Positions 1 through 7,687 of a stretch of DNA of 64,000 nucleotides are shown one piece after another. Below the pieces are notes generated by a model. It had not been told where the DNA came from. It ran no database searches and worked only from the letters and a program-made list of their open reading frames with translations. The stretch lies in the NCBI RefSeq assembly GCF_016834655.1, contig NZ_JAENHP010000018.1, forward strand, positions 124,001 to 188,000, in the 5' to 3' direction. A program made the translations under genes and the position numbers. Source of the DNA: Paractinoplanes ovalisporus. Lineage in GTDB: Bacteria > Actinomycetota > Actinomycetes > Mycobacteriales > Micromonosporaceae. Position 1 is the first letter of the stretch; the number at the start of each line of letters is the position of its first letter.

Positions 1-351
1 TTCACCCAGATGCCGTTCGACTTCGGCGGCGGCGCGGACATGTACGGCTCGACCGTCGGCGCCACCGAGGGCCTGAAGAACCTGCTGAAGACCACCTTCG
101 GCTACACCGACGCCCAGGCGTACTCGCGCATCGGCATCTCCGGCATGAACGGTCTCTCGGACCAGCAGGAGCTGACGACGGTCGACACCTGGACGCGGAT
201 CCGGGACTACGCCAAGAGCAAGGGCCTCTCGCGGTTCACGTTCTGGTCGGTCAACCGGGACCGTGGCTGCGCCGGCGGCGGCGTGGTCTCCAACTGCTCC
301 GGCATCGCGCAGGCCGACTGGGCCTTCACGAAGGTCAGCGCCGGGTTCTGA
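1..351 (+). CDS. C-terminal part of a family 18 chitinase (5' truncated by the window)
   Basis: The frame is open from base 1 to the TGA at 349-351, so the start lies outside the window. The visible 116 residues resemble the C-terminal end of the barrel in secreted actinobacterial GH18 chitinases: a glycine-rich segment with GGADMYG, a segment rich in TFGYTDAQAY, the strand IGISGMNG, the late-barrel motif FWSVNRDR, and a cysteine pair around GVVSNCSGIAQ before the end. The catalytic DxxDxDxE motif would lie upstream and is not seen. The expected role is secreted hydrolysis of chitin, often with a carbohydrate-binding module at the N-terminus, which cannot be checked here. The family call is good; substrate is inferred. 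Confidence 0.75.
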   Translation, partial: FTQMPFDFGGGADMYGSTVGATEGLKNLLKTTFGYTDAQAYSRIGISGMNGLSDQQELTTVDTWTRIRDYAKSKGLSRFTFWSVNRDRGCAGGGVVSNCSGIAQADWAFTKVSAGF

Positions 352-360
352 TCTCTCTTC

Positions 361-975
361 CTAAGAAGCGCGGCCGCTCCGTCCAGCGGCCGCGCTTCGC
401 CGTTTGCGCACCTTCTTGACGACCCAGCTGACGATCGTGACGATGAAGAACGCCCAGATCGCGTAGTCGAAGTACTGGCTGTAGGTCTCGAGGTCCTGAT
501 AGCGCGAGCCGAGCAGATAGCCGCCGCCGACGAAGATGGCGTTCCACACCCCGCTGCCGATCGCGGTGAACAGCGTGAACTGCCCGAGTTTCATGTGGTT
601 GGCACCGGCCGGGATCGACACGAGGCTGCGGACCACCGGGGCGCAGCGTCCGAACAGGACGGCCGAGCGTTCGTGCTTCTCGAACCACCGGTCGGCCTTC
701 TCCAGGTCGTCCGCGTCGACCAGCGGGATGCGGTCGAGCCAGCGGCGCAGCCTCTCCTCGCCCAGGCCGTAGCCGAGCCAGTAGAGCAGCAGCGCGCCGC
801 CGACCGAGCCGGCCGTGGCGGCCAGGAAGACCAGGGTCAGGTTGACGCGGCCCTCGCTGGCCAGGTAGCCGCCGAGCGAGAGCACGATCTCGCTCGGGAT
901 CGGCGGGATGAGGTTTTCCAGGGCGACAAGCAGGCCGACGCCCACCTCGCCCCACGACTCGATGACGGACGCCAC
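361..975 (-). CDS. DedA family integral membrane protein
   Basis: The protein has the DedA/SNARE-associated core. An N-terminal helix leads into GLLVALENLIPPIPSEI, the family signature. A glycine-rich membrane stretch follows, then the conserved FGRCAPVVRSLVSIPAGANHM region and C-terminal membrane segments ending in a basic tail. DedA proteins act in the cytoplasmic membrane in lipid-carrier flipping and proton-dependent homeostasis; the exact substrate here is unknown. The frame is open upstream to 1137, but that would overlap the PadR promoter. The GTG at 973-975 gives 204 residues, the usual family length, and begins just before the conserved VIESWGEVGVG. A GTG at 1018-1020 is the alternative. 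It is divergent from the PadR gene. Confidence 0.85.
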   Translation of the reverse strand: MASVIESWGEVGVGLLVALENLIPPIPSEIVLSLGGYLASEGRVNLTLVFLAATAGSVGGALLLYWLGYGLGEERLRRWLDRIPLVDADDLEKADRWFEKHERSAVLFGRCAPVVRSLVSIPAGANHMKLGQFTLFTAIGSGVWNAIFVGGGYLLGSRYQDLETYSQYFDYAIWAFFIVTIVSWVVKKVRKRRSAAAGRSGRAS

Positions 976-1074
976 CCACCCTGTCAGCCCACCTTGCTGA
1001 CTCAGACCCGCTTCAGCCACGGCTTTTTCATACCCGCCGCACCTGAAACGAACCTGAATCAGCGACCGGCCGTT

Positions 1075-1101
1075 GGTATATGCCGACCGTCGGTATATGC
1101 T
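1075..1101 (+). promoter_or_regulatory. Candidate PadR operator and leaderless promoter
   Basis: GGTATATGC occurs twice, at 1075-1083 and 1092-1100, one and a half helical turns apart. Between them lies an 11-base palindrome, CCGAC-C-GTCGG (1083-1093). A -10-like TATGCT (1096-1101) ends seven bases before the ATG at 1109, with no Shine-Dalgarno sequence. Overlap of the repeats with the promoter fits autorepression, as is common for PadR regulators; this is inferred. Confidence 0.5.
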
Positions 1102-1108
1102 GCCGGGC

Positions 1109-1441
1109 ATGAACGAGCCGACCTTCCTCATCCTCACGGCCCTGGCCGGCGAGCCGATGCACGGTTACGCCGTCATCGAGGACGTCGAGCACATGACCGA
1201 CGGCCGCGTCCGCCTGCGGGCGGGCACGCTCTATGCCGCGCTCGACCGCCTGCGCGGCGAGGGCCTGATCGAGGTCGACCGGGAAGAGGTCGTCCAGTCC
1301 CGCCTCCGGCGCTACTACCGGCTCACAGGGGCCGGCGAGCAGAGCCTCGAGGCCGAGACCGCCCGCCTGCGCGCGCAGGCCACGCTCGCGGAGGGCCGGT
1401 TGCGCGCCCGCCGCACCAACTTCGGGGGAGCCACCGCATGA
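1109..1441 (+). CDS. PadR family transcriptional regulator
   Basis: This 110-residue protein has the PadR winged helix: ILTALAGEPMHGYAVIEDV for the first helices, then the recognition region with GTLYAALDRLRGEGLIEV and the wing RRYYRLTGAGEQSLEAE. A short C-terminal helix, typical of the small PadR-s2 class, would dimerise. The start at 1109 is chosen because conserved sequence begins at once and a -10-like box lies seven bases upstream; the frame is open further back to 1073. The stop overlaps the next start as ATGA, so it is co-transcribed with the membrane protein that follows. It is likely a repressor of this two-gene operon. Confidence 0.9.
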   Translation: MNEPTFLILTALAGEPMHGYAVIEDVEHMTDGRVRLRAGTLYAALDRLRGEGLIEVDREEVVQSRLRRYYRLTGAGEQSLEAETARLRAQATLAEGRLRARRTNFGGATA

Positions 1442-2346
1442 CCGAGAACCGTTACCGGCGCCTGCTCGCGCTCTATCCGCGCGACTTCCGTCAGGAATAC
1501 GGCGACGAGATGCTCGGCGTGCTGATGGCCGACCCGCGTCCCGGTCCGGCCCAGGCGTTCGACATCGTGCGCGGGGCGATCGCGGCCCACCTGCGGCTGA
1601 TGGTCAGCGGTCAGAGCCGGGTGGCCCGCATCGTGCAGATCTTCGGCGCGATGCTGCTGTTCTCCATCGCGCTGGGCCGGGTCGCGGTCGAGGTGCGAGC
1701 GCGGGTGAAATACCCGGAATTCGTGTCATCGGTCGAGACGGTCAGCTGGGCCCGGCTGGCCGGCTGGGGCGTCGCCATGGTTGCGGCCTATCTGGGTTGG
1801 CGCCTGGTCGGGGCGGCCGGGGCGACCGTCGGGCTGGCCGGCGAGATCGCCGCTCCCGCCCAGTTCTATCTGGACACTCCGGCCACGGTCCTGCACGCGT
1901 ACTGGATGATCGTCGCGGCCGCGATCGTGCTGATCGCGGGCCTGGTGGCGGTGCGTGGCGGTCGCGAGGAGCCGCGGGGGATCTTCTGGGTGGCCGCGGC
2001 CGGTGCGCTGTTGGTCGCCGAGGCCACGCTGTTCGACCGCCTGTTCAGCCCGGTCGGCAACGGCCTCGTGATGGCCGCCGCAGGGCTCGCCGGTGTGGCC
2101 GTCTTCCGGCAGGAGCCCGAGATCCGCGCCAGGCTGCTCTGCTGGGTCGCGCCCGTGCTCGTGACGGTTCCGTTGGTGCAGTGGGGTTTCGGCGGGTTCG
2201 TCGAACACAACATGCGCCACCCCGAGTCGTTGCAGCTGATCAACCCGGTGCAGTGGGCCGTCCTCGTGCTGGTCCCGCTGGCGGCCTTCGCCGGCGTTTC
2301 GATGCTCAGCTGCCGCGACCTGCCGGGCCTGTCGGCTCGCCGCTGA
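1438..2346 (+). CDS. Membrane protein of a PadR operon, function unknown
   Basis: A 302-residue protein begins with RRLLALYPRDFRQEYGDEML. This cytoplasmic N-terminal module is common in actinobacterial membrane proteins encoded directly after PadR regulators. Several hydrophobic segments follow, for example around AMLLFSIALG, MIVAAAIVLIAGLVAV, VAAAGALLVAEA and WAVLVLVPLAAFAGV, so it should be a multi-pass cytoplasmic membrane protein. No catalytic motif was recognised. The overlap with padR suggests the two are translationally coupled and that the regulator controls this protein. Similar pairs are often linked to stress or drug sensing, but nothing in this sequence proves that. Confidence 0.75.
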   Translation: MTENRYRRLLALYPRDFRQEYGDEMLGVLMADPRPGPAQAFDIVRGAIAAHLRLMVSGQSRVARIVQIFGAMLLFSIALGRVAVEVRARVKYPEFVSSVETVSWARLAGWGVAMVAAYLGWRLVGAAGATVGLAGEIAAPAQFYLDTPATVLHAYWMIVAAAIVLIAGLVAVRGGREEPRGIFWVAAAGALLVAEATLFDRLFSPVGNGLVMAAAGLAGVAVFRQEPEIRARLLCWVAPVLVTVPLVQWGFGGFVEHNMRHPESLQLINPVQWAVLVLVPLAAFAGVSMLSCRDLPGLSARR

Positions 2347-2352
2347 CCCGAT

Positions 2353-2403
2353 CGACGCCGGCCGCCGCCCGACGCCGGCCGCCGCCCGACGCCGGCCGTC
2401 GTT
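2353..2403 (+). repeat. Three 17-bp GC-rich tandem copies
   Basis: The unit CGACGCCGGCCGCCGCC is present twice without change, followed by a third copy that diverges at its end. It lies just after the stop of the membrane protein gene and contains the palindrome GCCGGC, so it could fold or act as a weak terminator. No T-run follows. Confidence 0.6.
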
Positions 2404-2457
2404 GATCCGGTGCGGGCGGCGGTTTCGGGGCGTCGGGTCGTGGTGAAGTAAGGGGGC

Positions 2458-4104
2458 ATGACTGACCGGTGGTATCGGAAGGCCGTTGTCTACTGCGCCG
2501 ACATCGACACGTTCGCCGACTCGAACGGGGACGGCTGCGGTGACATCCGCGGCATGATCGGCCGGCTCGACTATCTCGCCCGGCTGGGCGTGAACACGTT
2601 GTGGCTCAACCCGATCCACCCGACGCCCGACCGGGACGACGGCTACGACGTCTCCGACTTCTACGGCATCGACCCCCGCTTCGGGAACCTGGGTGACTTC
2701 GCCGAACTGCTGCACCAGGCGGGCAACCTCGGCATCAAGGTCATCATCGATCTGGTCGTCAACCACACCTCCGACAAGCACCCGTGGTTCCAGTCGGCGC
2801 GCTCGTCACCGGATTCGCCGTACCGCGACTGGTATGTCTGGTCCGAGACCGAGCCCGCCGACCGCAAGCAGGGCATGGTCTTCCCCGGCGAGCAGGACGA
2901 GACCTGGAGCTACGACCGCACGGCCAAGCTCTGGTACTACCACCGGTTCTACAAGTTCCAGCCCGACCTCAACATCAACAACCCGGCCGTCCGCGAGGAG
3001 ATCAAGAAGATCTGCTCGTTCTGGCTGCAGCTGGGTGTCGCCGGCTTCCGGATGGACGCGGTGCCGTTCATCATCGAGCAGACCGAGCCGGGCAACCCCG
3101 ACTCGCCCAAGGACCTCGACTTCCTCTCCGACCTGCGACAGCACGTGCAGTGGCGCAAGGGCGACGCCGTGCTGCTGGCCGAGGCCAACGTCGAGCCCGA
3201 CCAGCTGGTGCAGTTCTTCGGCGACGCCGGCGGCTCGAACAACCGCATCCACATGCTGTTCGACTTCATGCTGAACGGCCGGCTGATCCTGGCCCTGGCC
3301 CGCGAGGACGCCGAGCCGATCATCGACGGCCTGCGCGACACCCCCAAGCTGCCCGAAGGTGGTCAGTGGGCCACGTTCCTGCGCAACCACGACGAGATCG
3401 ACCTGTCCCGCCTCACCGCCGAGCAGCGCGAGGAGGTCTTCGCCAAGTTCGGCCCCGAGCCCGAGATGCAGCTCTACGGCCGGGGCATCCGGCGGCGGCT
3501 GGCCCCGATGCTCGGCAACGACCGGCGGCGCCTCGAGCTCGCGTACGCATTGCAGTTCAGCCTGCGCGGCACCCCGGTGCTGCGTTACGGCGAAGAGATC
3601 GGCATGGGCGACGCGCTCGATGAGGACGGGCGTTACGCGATCCGGACCGCGATGCAGTGGTCGCTGCTGCCCAACGGCGGGTTCTCCACGGCGAAGCCGG
3701 AGGATCTGGCCCGCCCGGTGATCAGCGGCGGTGACTTCGGCTGGGAGAAGGTCAACGTGACCCTCCAGCGGCACGACCCGAATTCGCTCCTCTCGTGGTT
3801 CGAGCGCATGATCCGTACGCTCCGGGAGGCTCCCGAGGTCGGCACCGGAAGCTGCACGCACGTCGATATTCCGGGTCCGACCAGTGTGTTGGTCCACCGC
3901 GCGGACGGCGAGACCGGCACGATGGTGTTCGTGCACAACCTGGGAACCGAGGCGGCGACGCTCGACCTCAGCTCGCTGTATCCGGAGGCGGAACAGCCCA
4001 ACGACGTCCTGGCCGACCAGGAATATCCGGAGCTGGGCAAATGCGACAAGGTCGAGGTCGCCGGGCACGGATACCGGTGGATTCGCCTACGTCGTACGGC
4101 CTGA
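2458..4104 (+). CDS. GH13 alpha-amylase family enzyme, trehalose-synthase-like
   Basis: This 548-residue protein is a (beta/alpha)8 barrel of the GH13 family. It opens with the trehalose-synthase-like start WYRKAVVYCADIDTFADSNGDG and contains DLVVNHTSDKHPWF (region I). The nucleophile is in GFRMDAV (Asp200), the acid/base in LLAEAN (Glu242), and the stabiliser in LRNHDE (Asp312). All three catalytic residues are intact. Related enzymes isomerise maltose to trehalose or act on other alpha-glucosides; the exact reaction is not fixed by sequence. No maltokinase domain is fused. The start follows a GGGG-rich ribosome site. It is a single-gene unit with no trehalose genes nearby. Confidence 0.85.
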   Translation: MTDRWYRKAVVYCADIDTFADSNGDGCGDIRGMIGRLDYLARLGVNTLWLNPIHPTPDRDDGYDVSDFYGIDPRFGNLGDFAELLHQAGNLGIKVIIDLVVNHTSDKHPWFQSARSSPDSPYRDWYVWSETEPADRKQGMVFPGEQDETWSYDRTAKLWYYHRFYKFQPDLNINNPAVREEIKKICSFWLQLGVAGFRMDAVPFIIEQTEPGNPDSPKDLDFLSDLRQHVQWRKGDAVLLAEANVEPDQLVQFFGDAGGSNNRIHMLFDFMLNGRLILALAREDAEPIIDGLRDTPKLPEGGQWATFLRNHDEIDLSRLTAEQREEVFAKFGPEPEMQLYGRGIRRRLAPMLGNDRRRLELAYALQFSLRGTPVLRYGEEIGMGDALDEDGRYAIRTAMQWSLLPNGGFSTAKPEDLARPVISGGDFGWEKVNVTLQRHDPNSLLSWFERMIRTLREAPEVGTGSCTHVDIPGPTSVLVHRADGETGTMVFVHNLGTEAATLDLSSLYPEAEQPNDVLADQEYPELGKCDKVEVAGHGYRWIRLRRTA

Positions 4105-4117
4105 TCCTGGGTTAAAG

Positions 4118-4132
4118 TGCACTCCCAGTGCA
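4118..4132 (+). promoter_or_regulatory. Palindrome upstream of the SDR gene
   Basis: TGCACT-CCC-AGTGCA is a perfect six-base inverted repeat around three bases. It ends 17 bases before the GTG start of the SDR gene and sits in a locally AT-rich patch (GTTAAAG before it, AAATATT after it), where a promoter would be expected. It may be an operator; no regulator is assigned. Confidence 0.4.
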
Positions 4133-4149
4133 AATATTCGGAGGCATAA

Positions 4150-4914
4150 GTGTCGCAGTCCGTTCCCACCCGCGTCGCCATCGTGACCGGGGCCGCCCGG
4201 GGCATCGGTGAGGCCACCGCCCGCAAGCTCGCCGCCGACGGGATGGCCGTCGCGGTCGTCGACCTCGACGAGGGCGCCTGCGCCAACACGGTGACGGCGA
4301 TCCACGACGCCGGTGGCACGGCCCTCGCGGTGGGCGCCGACGTCTCCGACGCGATCCAGGTGGGCGCCGCCGTCGAGCGGGTCAAGGCCGAGCTCGGCAC
4401 GCCGACCGTGCTGGTCAACAACGCCGGCGTGCTGCGCGACAACCTGCTGTTCAAGATGACCGACGACGACTGGGAGACCGTGATGGCGGTCCACCTGCGC
4501 GGCGCCTTCCTGTTCAGCCGGGCCGTGCAGAAGCACATGGTCGACGCCGGGTGGGGCCGCATCGTCAGCCTCTCCAGCACCTCGGCCCTCGGCAATCGGG
4601 GCCAGGCCAACTACGCCGCGGCCAAGGCCGGTCTGCAGGGCTTCACCAAGACCCTCGCGATCGAGCTCGGCCGTTACGGCATCACCGCCAACGCGGTCGC
4701 TCCCGGGTTTATCGTCACCGACATGACGGCAGCCACCGCGGCCCGCGTCGGGGTCGATTTCGCCCAGTTCGAGAAGGCTGCGGTGGCTCAGATTCCCGTG
4801 GGCCGGGCGGGTCGCCCCGAGGATGTCGCCAACACCGTATCCTTCCTCGTCAGCGAGGGTGCCGGCTTCGTGTCCGGGCAGGTCATCTATGTTGCCGGGG
4901 GCCCGCGCGCATAG
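4150..4914 (+). CDS. SDR family oxidoreductase, FabG-like
   Basis: A 254-residue classical short-chain dehydrogenase/reductase. The N-terminal TGAARGIG (residues 13-20) binds the nucleotide and NNAG follows at 90-93. The catalytic set is Ser142/143, Tyr155 and Lys159 in NYAAAKAG. The C-terminal half shows VAPGFIVTDM and ends with SGQVIYVAGG, as in 3-oxoacyl-ACP reductases. An Asp in VVDLDEG after the second strand favours NAD over NADP, which is an inference. The GTG start is supported by GGAGG six bases upstream. It stands alone behind the palindrome at 4118, so its substrate is not given by context. Confidence 0.85.
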   Translation: MSQSVPTRVAIVTGAARGIGEATARKLAADGMAVAVVDLDEGACANTVTAIHDAGGTALAVGADVSDAIQVGAAVERVKAELGTPTVLVNNAGVLRDNLLFKMTDDDWETVMAVHLRGAFLFSRAVQKHMVDAGWGRIVSLSSTSALGNRGQANYAAAKAGLQGFTKTLAIELGRYGITANAVAPGFIVTDMTAATAARVGVDFAQFEKAAVAQIPVGRAGRPEDVANTVSFLVSEGAGFVSGQVIYVAGGPRA

Positions 4915-4944
4915 GTCGCGGTTGCTGGGAGGCGCTACAAAGAG

Positions 4945-5364
4945 ATGATGATGAACCGACGCATGAGCTCGCGCAGCGTGTCGCTCACCAGCACGTTCTT
5001 GCTCCTCGCGGCGGGCGGGGCGGCGGCGTGCGACAACGACGACGACTACCAGGACGCCGGGTTCTACTGCGCCGACGCGAACGGCACGGTTGTCGACGAG
5101 GACTACTGCGACGACGACGACAACAACGGCTCCGGGGTGGGCGCGTTGCCGTTCTTCATCTGGTATTCGTCCGGCTACCGCTCCGGTTATCCGGTCGGCT
5201 ACAAGCTGCCCCCGGGCGGCAACAAGTTCGCGTACAACGACACGAAGGCGCGGCAGTCGTTCGGGCTGCCCGCCTCCGGCAAGATCGGCAATGGCACGGT
5301 GAAGACCAGCGTCGTCGGCAAGGGCGGCAGCGCCCGCAGCTCCAACAAGAGCTCGGGCGGCTGA
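4945..5364 (+). CDS. Acidic secreted or lipoprotein, YgiB-like
   Basis: This 139-residue protein has a basic N-terminus and a hydrophobic stretch ending in LLLAAGGAAAC, which reads as a signal peptide with a possible lipobox cysteine. A very acidic segment follows (DNDDDYQ, then EDYCDDDDNN), and then a Gly/Ser/Lys-rich tail. Three ATG codons in a row begin the frame. Layout and partner resemble E. coli YgiB, a predicted outer-envelope lipoprotein encoded before YgiC. Similarity here rests on architecture and gene order rather than on a strong motif. The next gene starts three bases after its stop, so the two form one transcription unit. Confidence 0.6.
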   Translation: MMMNRRMSSRSVSLTSTFLLLAAGGAAACDNDDDYQDAGFYCADANGTVVDEDYCDDDDNNGSGVGALPFFIWYSSGYRSGYPVGYKLPPGGNKFAYNDTKARQSFGLPASGKIGNGTVKTSVVGKGGSARSSNKSSGG

Positions 5365-5366
5365 GC

Positions 5367-6830
5367 GTGCGCCGAGTTCCGCACGGTCCGGTCCGCGACG
5401 GCTGGAAGCTCACCAACTTCAGCCTCGGCCTGACCTACAACGACACCGAACTGCCCGACGGCTCGATGGTCTCGTACTGGCAGGAGGGTCCGTACTACGA
5501 CTTCACCGCCGGCGAGATCGAGGAGCTCGAGACCGCCACCGCCACGATCTACGAGATGTGCCTCGAAGCCGGCGACTGGATGGTCAAGCAGTGCCCGCGC
5601 CACACGGTGCAGGGCCGCAAGGACGGCTTCTTCGCCTCCATCTGCAACCCGCAGTCGTGTTACCTGGCCCGGATCGGCATCCCGGAGTTCGCCCACGAGC
5701 AGATCATCCGTACGTGGTTCGACGGTGACGCCGAGACGTGGACGCACTACGACAAAGACCCGGACATGCGGCTGCCGATGGAGACGCCGGACTACTCGCC
5801 GAGCGTCTACGGCCGTTTCGACCTCTGGTACAACGGCGCCGGCAGCATCCCCAAGCTGCTCGAGTTCAACGCGCAGACGCCCACCTCGCTGGTCGAGGGT
5901 GCGGTCATCCAGTGGCACTGGCTCGACCAGACCGGTCTGACCAAACACCCGTGGCGCCAGTGGAACTCGATCCACGACCGGCTGGTCGGCTGGCCCGCGA
6001 GCCCCGGCGAGCCGGCCGAGCCGGGCGCGTGGCGGCGCAACATCGACAAGCTCCGCGAGGCGCGCACCTGGCTCCCCGAGAAGCCCAAGATCTTTTTTGC
6101 GTACGAGACGTCGGAGCGCACCGGCGAGGACCGGATGAACGTCGCCTACCTGATGGCGACGGCCGAGGAGGCCGGCTACCCGGTCGAGCTGATCGCGATG
6201 AGCCAGATCGGCTGGGACGTCGCCGGCGACCGCGTGGTGTTCGTGCCCGGCCCCGGCCAGGAGCACAAGTCCGAGCCGATCGACATCATCTTCATGCTCT
6301 ACCCGTGGGAATGGTTCTGGACCGAGGAGGGCGGCAAGGCCTTCTTCCGCAACATGGCCGACCCCACCAAGCACGGCACGGTCTGGATCGAGCCGCCCTA
6401 CAAGGCCGCGCTGCTCGGCAACAAGGCCCTGCTCCCCGTACTGTGGATGCTCTTCGGCGACCACCCCGAGCGCGGCAAATACCTGCTCCCGGCCTACTTC
6501 GCCGAGTCGTCCAAGGCGGCCACCCTCACCAGCTACGCCAAGAAGCCGATCTGGGGCCGCGAGGGGGGCTCGGTCACGCTGGTCAAGGACGGGCAGACGA
6601 TCACCGAGAACCCTTCCGAGTACGGCGCGGACGGGCGCTTCATCGTGCAGGAGCTCTGTGAGCTGCCGCCCTTCGAGGGCCTGGAGGGGACGGTCCACCC
6701 GGTGATCGGCTCGTGGCTCATCGACGGCGAGCCGGCCGGCATGGGCATCCGCGAGGGCCTCGGCACGTCGGGCCTGGTCACGAACGACGCCAGCTTCTTC
6801 GTGCCGCACACCATCGAAGCCGACGACTAG
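5367..6830 (+). CDS. Glutathionylspermidine-synthase-type ATP-grasp protein, YgiC-like
   Basis: The 487-residue frame from the GTG at 5367 matches the preATP-grasp plus ATP-grasp fold of the glutathionylspermidine synthase C-terminal family. Visible blocks include SYWQEGPYYDFT near the start, GRFDLWYNGAGSIPKLLEFNAQTPT (a signature segment), IEPPYKAALLGNKALLPVLW, and the C-terminal segment with SWLIDGEPAGMGIRE. Such proteins form an amide bond between a carboxylate and an amine using ATP. Actinobacteria lack trypanothione, so the true substrate is unknown. The frame extends upstream without a stop into the previous gene; GTG 5367 is chosen because conserved sequence begins there. It overlaps the convergent membrane protein by four bases. 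Confidence 0.8.
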   Translation: MRRVPHGPVRDGWKLTNFSLGLTYNDTELPDGSMVSYWQEGPYYDFTAGEIEELETATATIYEMCLEAGDWMVKQCPRHTVQGRKDGFFASICNPQSCYLARIGIPEFAHEQIIRTWFDGDAETWTHYDKDPDMRLPMETPDYSPSVYGRFDLWYNGAGSIPKLLEFNAQTPTSLVEGAVIQWHWLDQTGLTKHPWRQWNSIHDRLVGWPASPGEPAEPGAWRRNIDKLREARTWLPEKPKIFFAYETSERTGEDRMNVAYLMATAEEAGYPVELIAMSQIGWDVAGDRVVFVPGPGQEHKSEPIDIIFMLYPWEWFWTEEGGKAFFRNMADPTKHGTVWIEPPYKAALLGNKALLPVLWMLFGDHPERGKYLLPAYFAESSKAATLTSYAKKPIWGREGGSVTLVKDGQTITENPSEYGADGRFIVQELCELPPFEGLEGTVHPVIGSWLIDGEPAGMGIREGLGTSGLVTNDASFFVPHTIEADD

Positions 6831-7258
6831 GCAGGCGTTTCGAGGCGGGGGCGGTGGCGCCAGATCCACCACAGGCCGATGAACGGCAGCACCAGGGGGA
6901 CGTAGCCGTAGCCGCTGCCGAAGCGCGACCACACCGAATCGTCGGGGAAGTCGACCGCGTCGGCGATGCTCAGGATGCCCACCGCGAGCACGCCGATCAG
7001 CTCGATGCTGCAGCTGACCAGGGCGATCAGGCGGCCCCGGGTGCCGCCGACCGCGAGGCCGACGGTGGCTGAGATGTAGACCAGGCCCGCGAACGCGGAG
7101 AGCAGGTAGGCCAGCGGGGCCTCGCTGAACTTGGTGGTGATCTGCACCAGGGCGCGGGCGCTGGCCGAGAGCGCGAAGATGCCGTACACCAGCAGCAGGA
7201 CCCGGCCGAGGCCGGAGCCGAGCGCGGCGTCCTGGGGGCGGGTGGAGGCTTCAGGCAC
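6827..7258 (-). CDS. Small integral membrane protein
   Basis: A 143-residue protein with about four hydrophobic helices: VLLLVYGIFALSASA, LLSAFAGLVYISATVGLAVGG, LIALVSCSIELIGVLAVGIL and YVPLVLPFIGLWWIW, with a short Arg-rich tail. No enzymatic motif was seen. It overlaps the end of the gene before it on the same strand by eight bases, so the two membrane proteins are one operon. Related small actinobacterial membrane proteins are annotated only as hypothetical. Confidence 0.7.
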   Translation of the reverse strand: MPEASTRPQDAALGSGLGRVLLLVYGIFALSASARALVQITTKFSEAPLAYLLSAFAGLVYISATVGLAVGGTRGRLIALVSCSIELIGVLAVGILSIADAVDFPDDSVWSRFGSGYGYVPLVLPFIGLWWIWRHRPRLETPA

Positions 7259-7616
7259 CGGTCACCGACGCAATCTGCTGCAGCCGCAGCACCAGAACCG
7301 GCACCACCAGGCAGGCGATGCCGAGGATGAGGCTTCCCCAGCGGGTCGGCTCCATCCGGGCCAGATAGGCGCCGACCGGCACGAAGGCGATCGTGGTGAC
7401 CAGGTAACCGCCGAAGGTGGCGGTGTCAGTGGGCCGGGAGTCGCCGAACAGGCCGGCGACGGCGATCACGACCAGGACCGCGACCAGCGCGCTGAAGACC
7501 GCGGCGGCCAGCAGGTCGAAGCGGCTCGGCGCGCGGTTGAGGGCGGAGCGCAGCAGGTACCACACCGCCAGCACCAGGGCGGCGACGATCGTCACCACCG
7601 ACAGAGGACCGTTCAC
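7251..7616 (-). CDS. Small integral membrane protein, first gene of a pair
   Basis: The GTG at 7614-7616 gives 121 residues with four hydrophobic segments: VVTIVAALVLAVWYLL, LLAAAVFSALVAVLVVIAVAGLFG, GGYLVTTIAFVPVGAYLA and SLILGIACLVVPVLVL. The frame is open upstream to 7913, but that part has no hydrophobic character and runs into the divergent oxidoreductase gene. A -10-like TACGCT ends seven bases before the GTG, supporting this start. Function unknown. Confidence 0.7.
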   Translation of the reverse strand: MNGPLSVVTIVAALVLAVWYLLRSALNRAPSRFDLLAAAVFSALVAVLVVIAVAGLFGDSRPTDTATFGGYLVTTIAFVPVGAYLARMEPTRWGSLILGIACLVVPVLVLRLQQIASVTGA

Positions 7617-7623
7617 CCGGCAC

Positions 7624-7629
7624 AGCGTA
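7624..7629 (-). promoter_or_regulatory. -10 box of a likely leaderless transcript
   Basis: On the minus strand TACGCT ends seven bases before the GTG of the 121-residue membrane protein, and there is no ribosome site. This spacing would place the transcript start at or next to the start codon. Confidence 0.4.
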
Positions 7630-7687
7630 CTGATTGATCTCGGCCTGGTAGCTTGCGGCTCAGCAGCCAAGAAAGGCAGGGCAAGAA

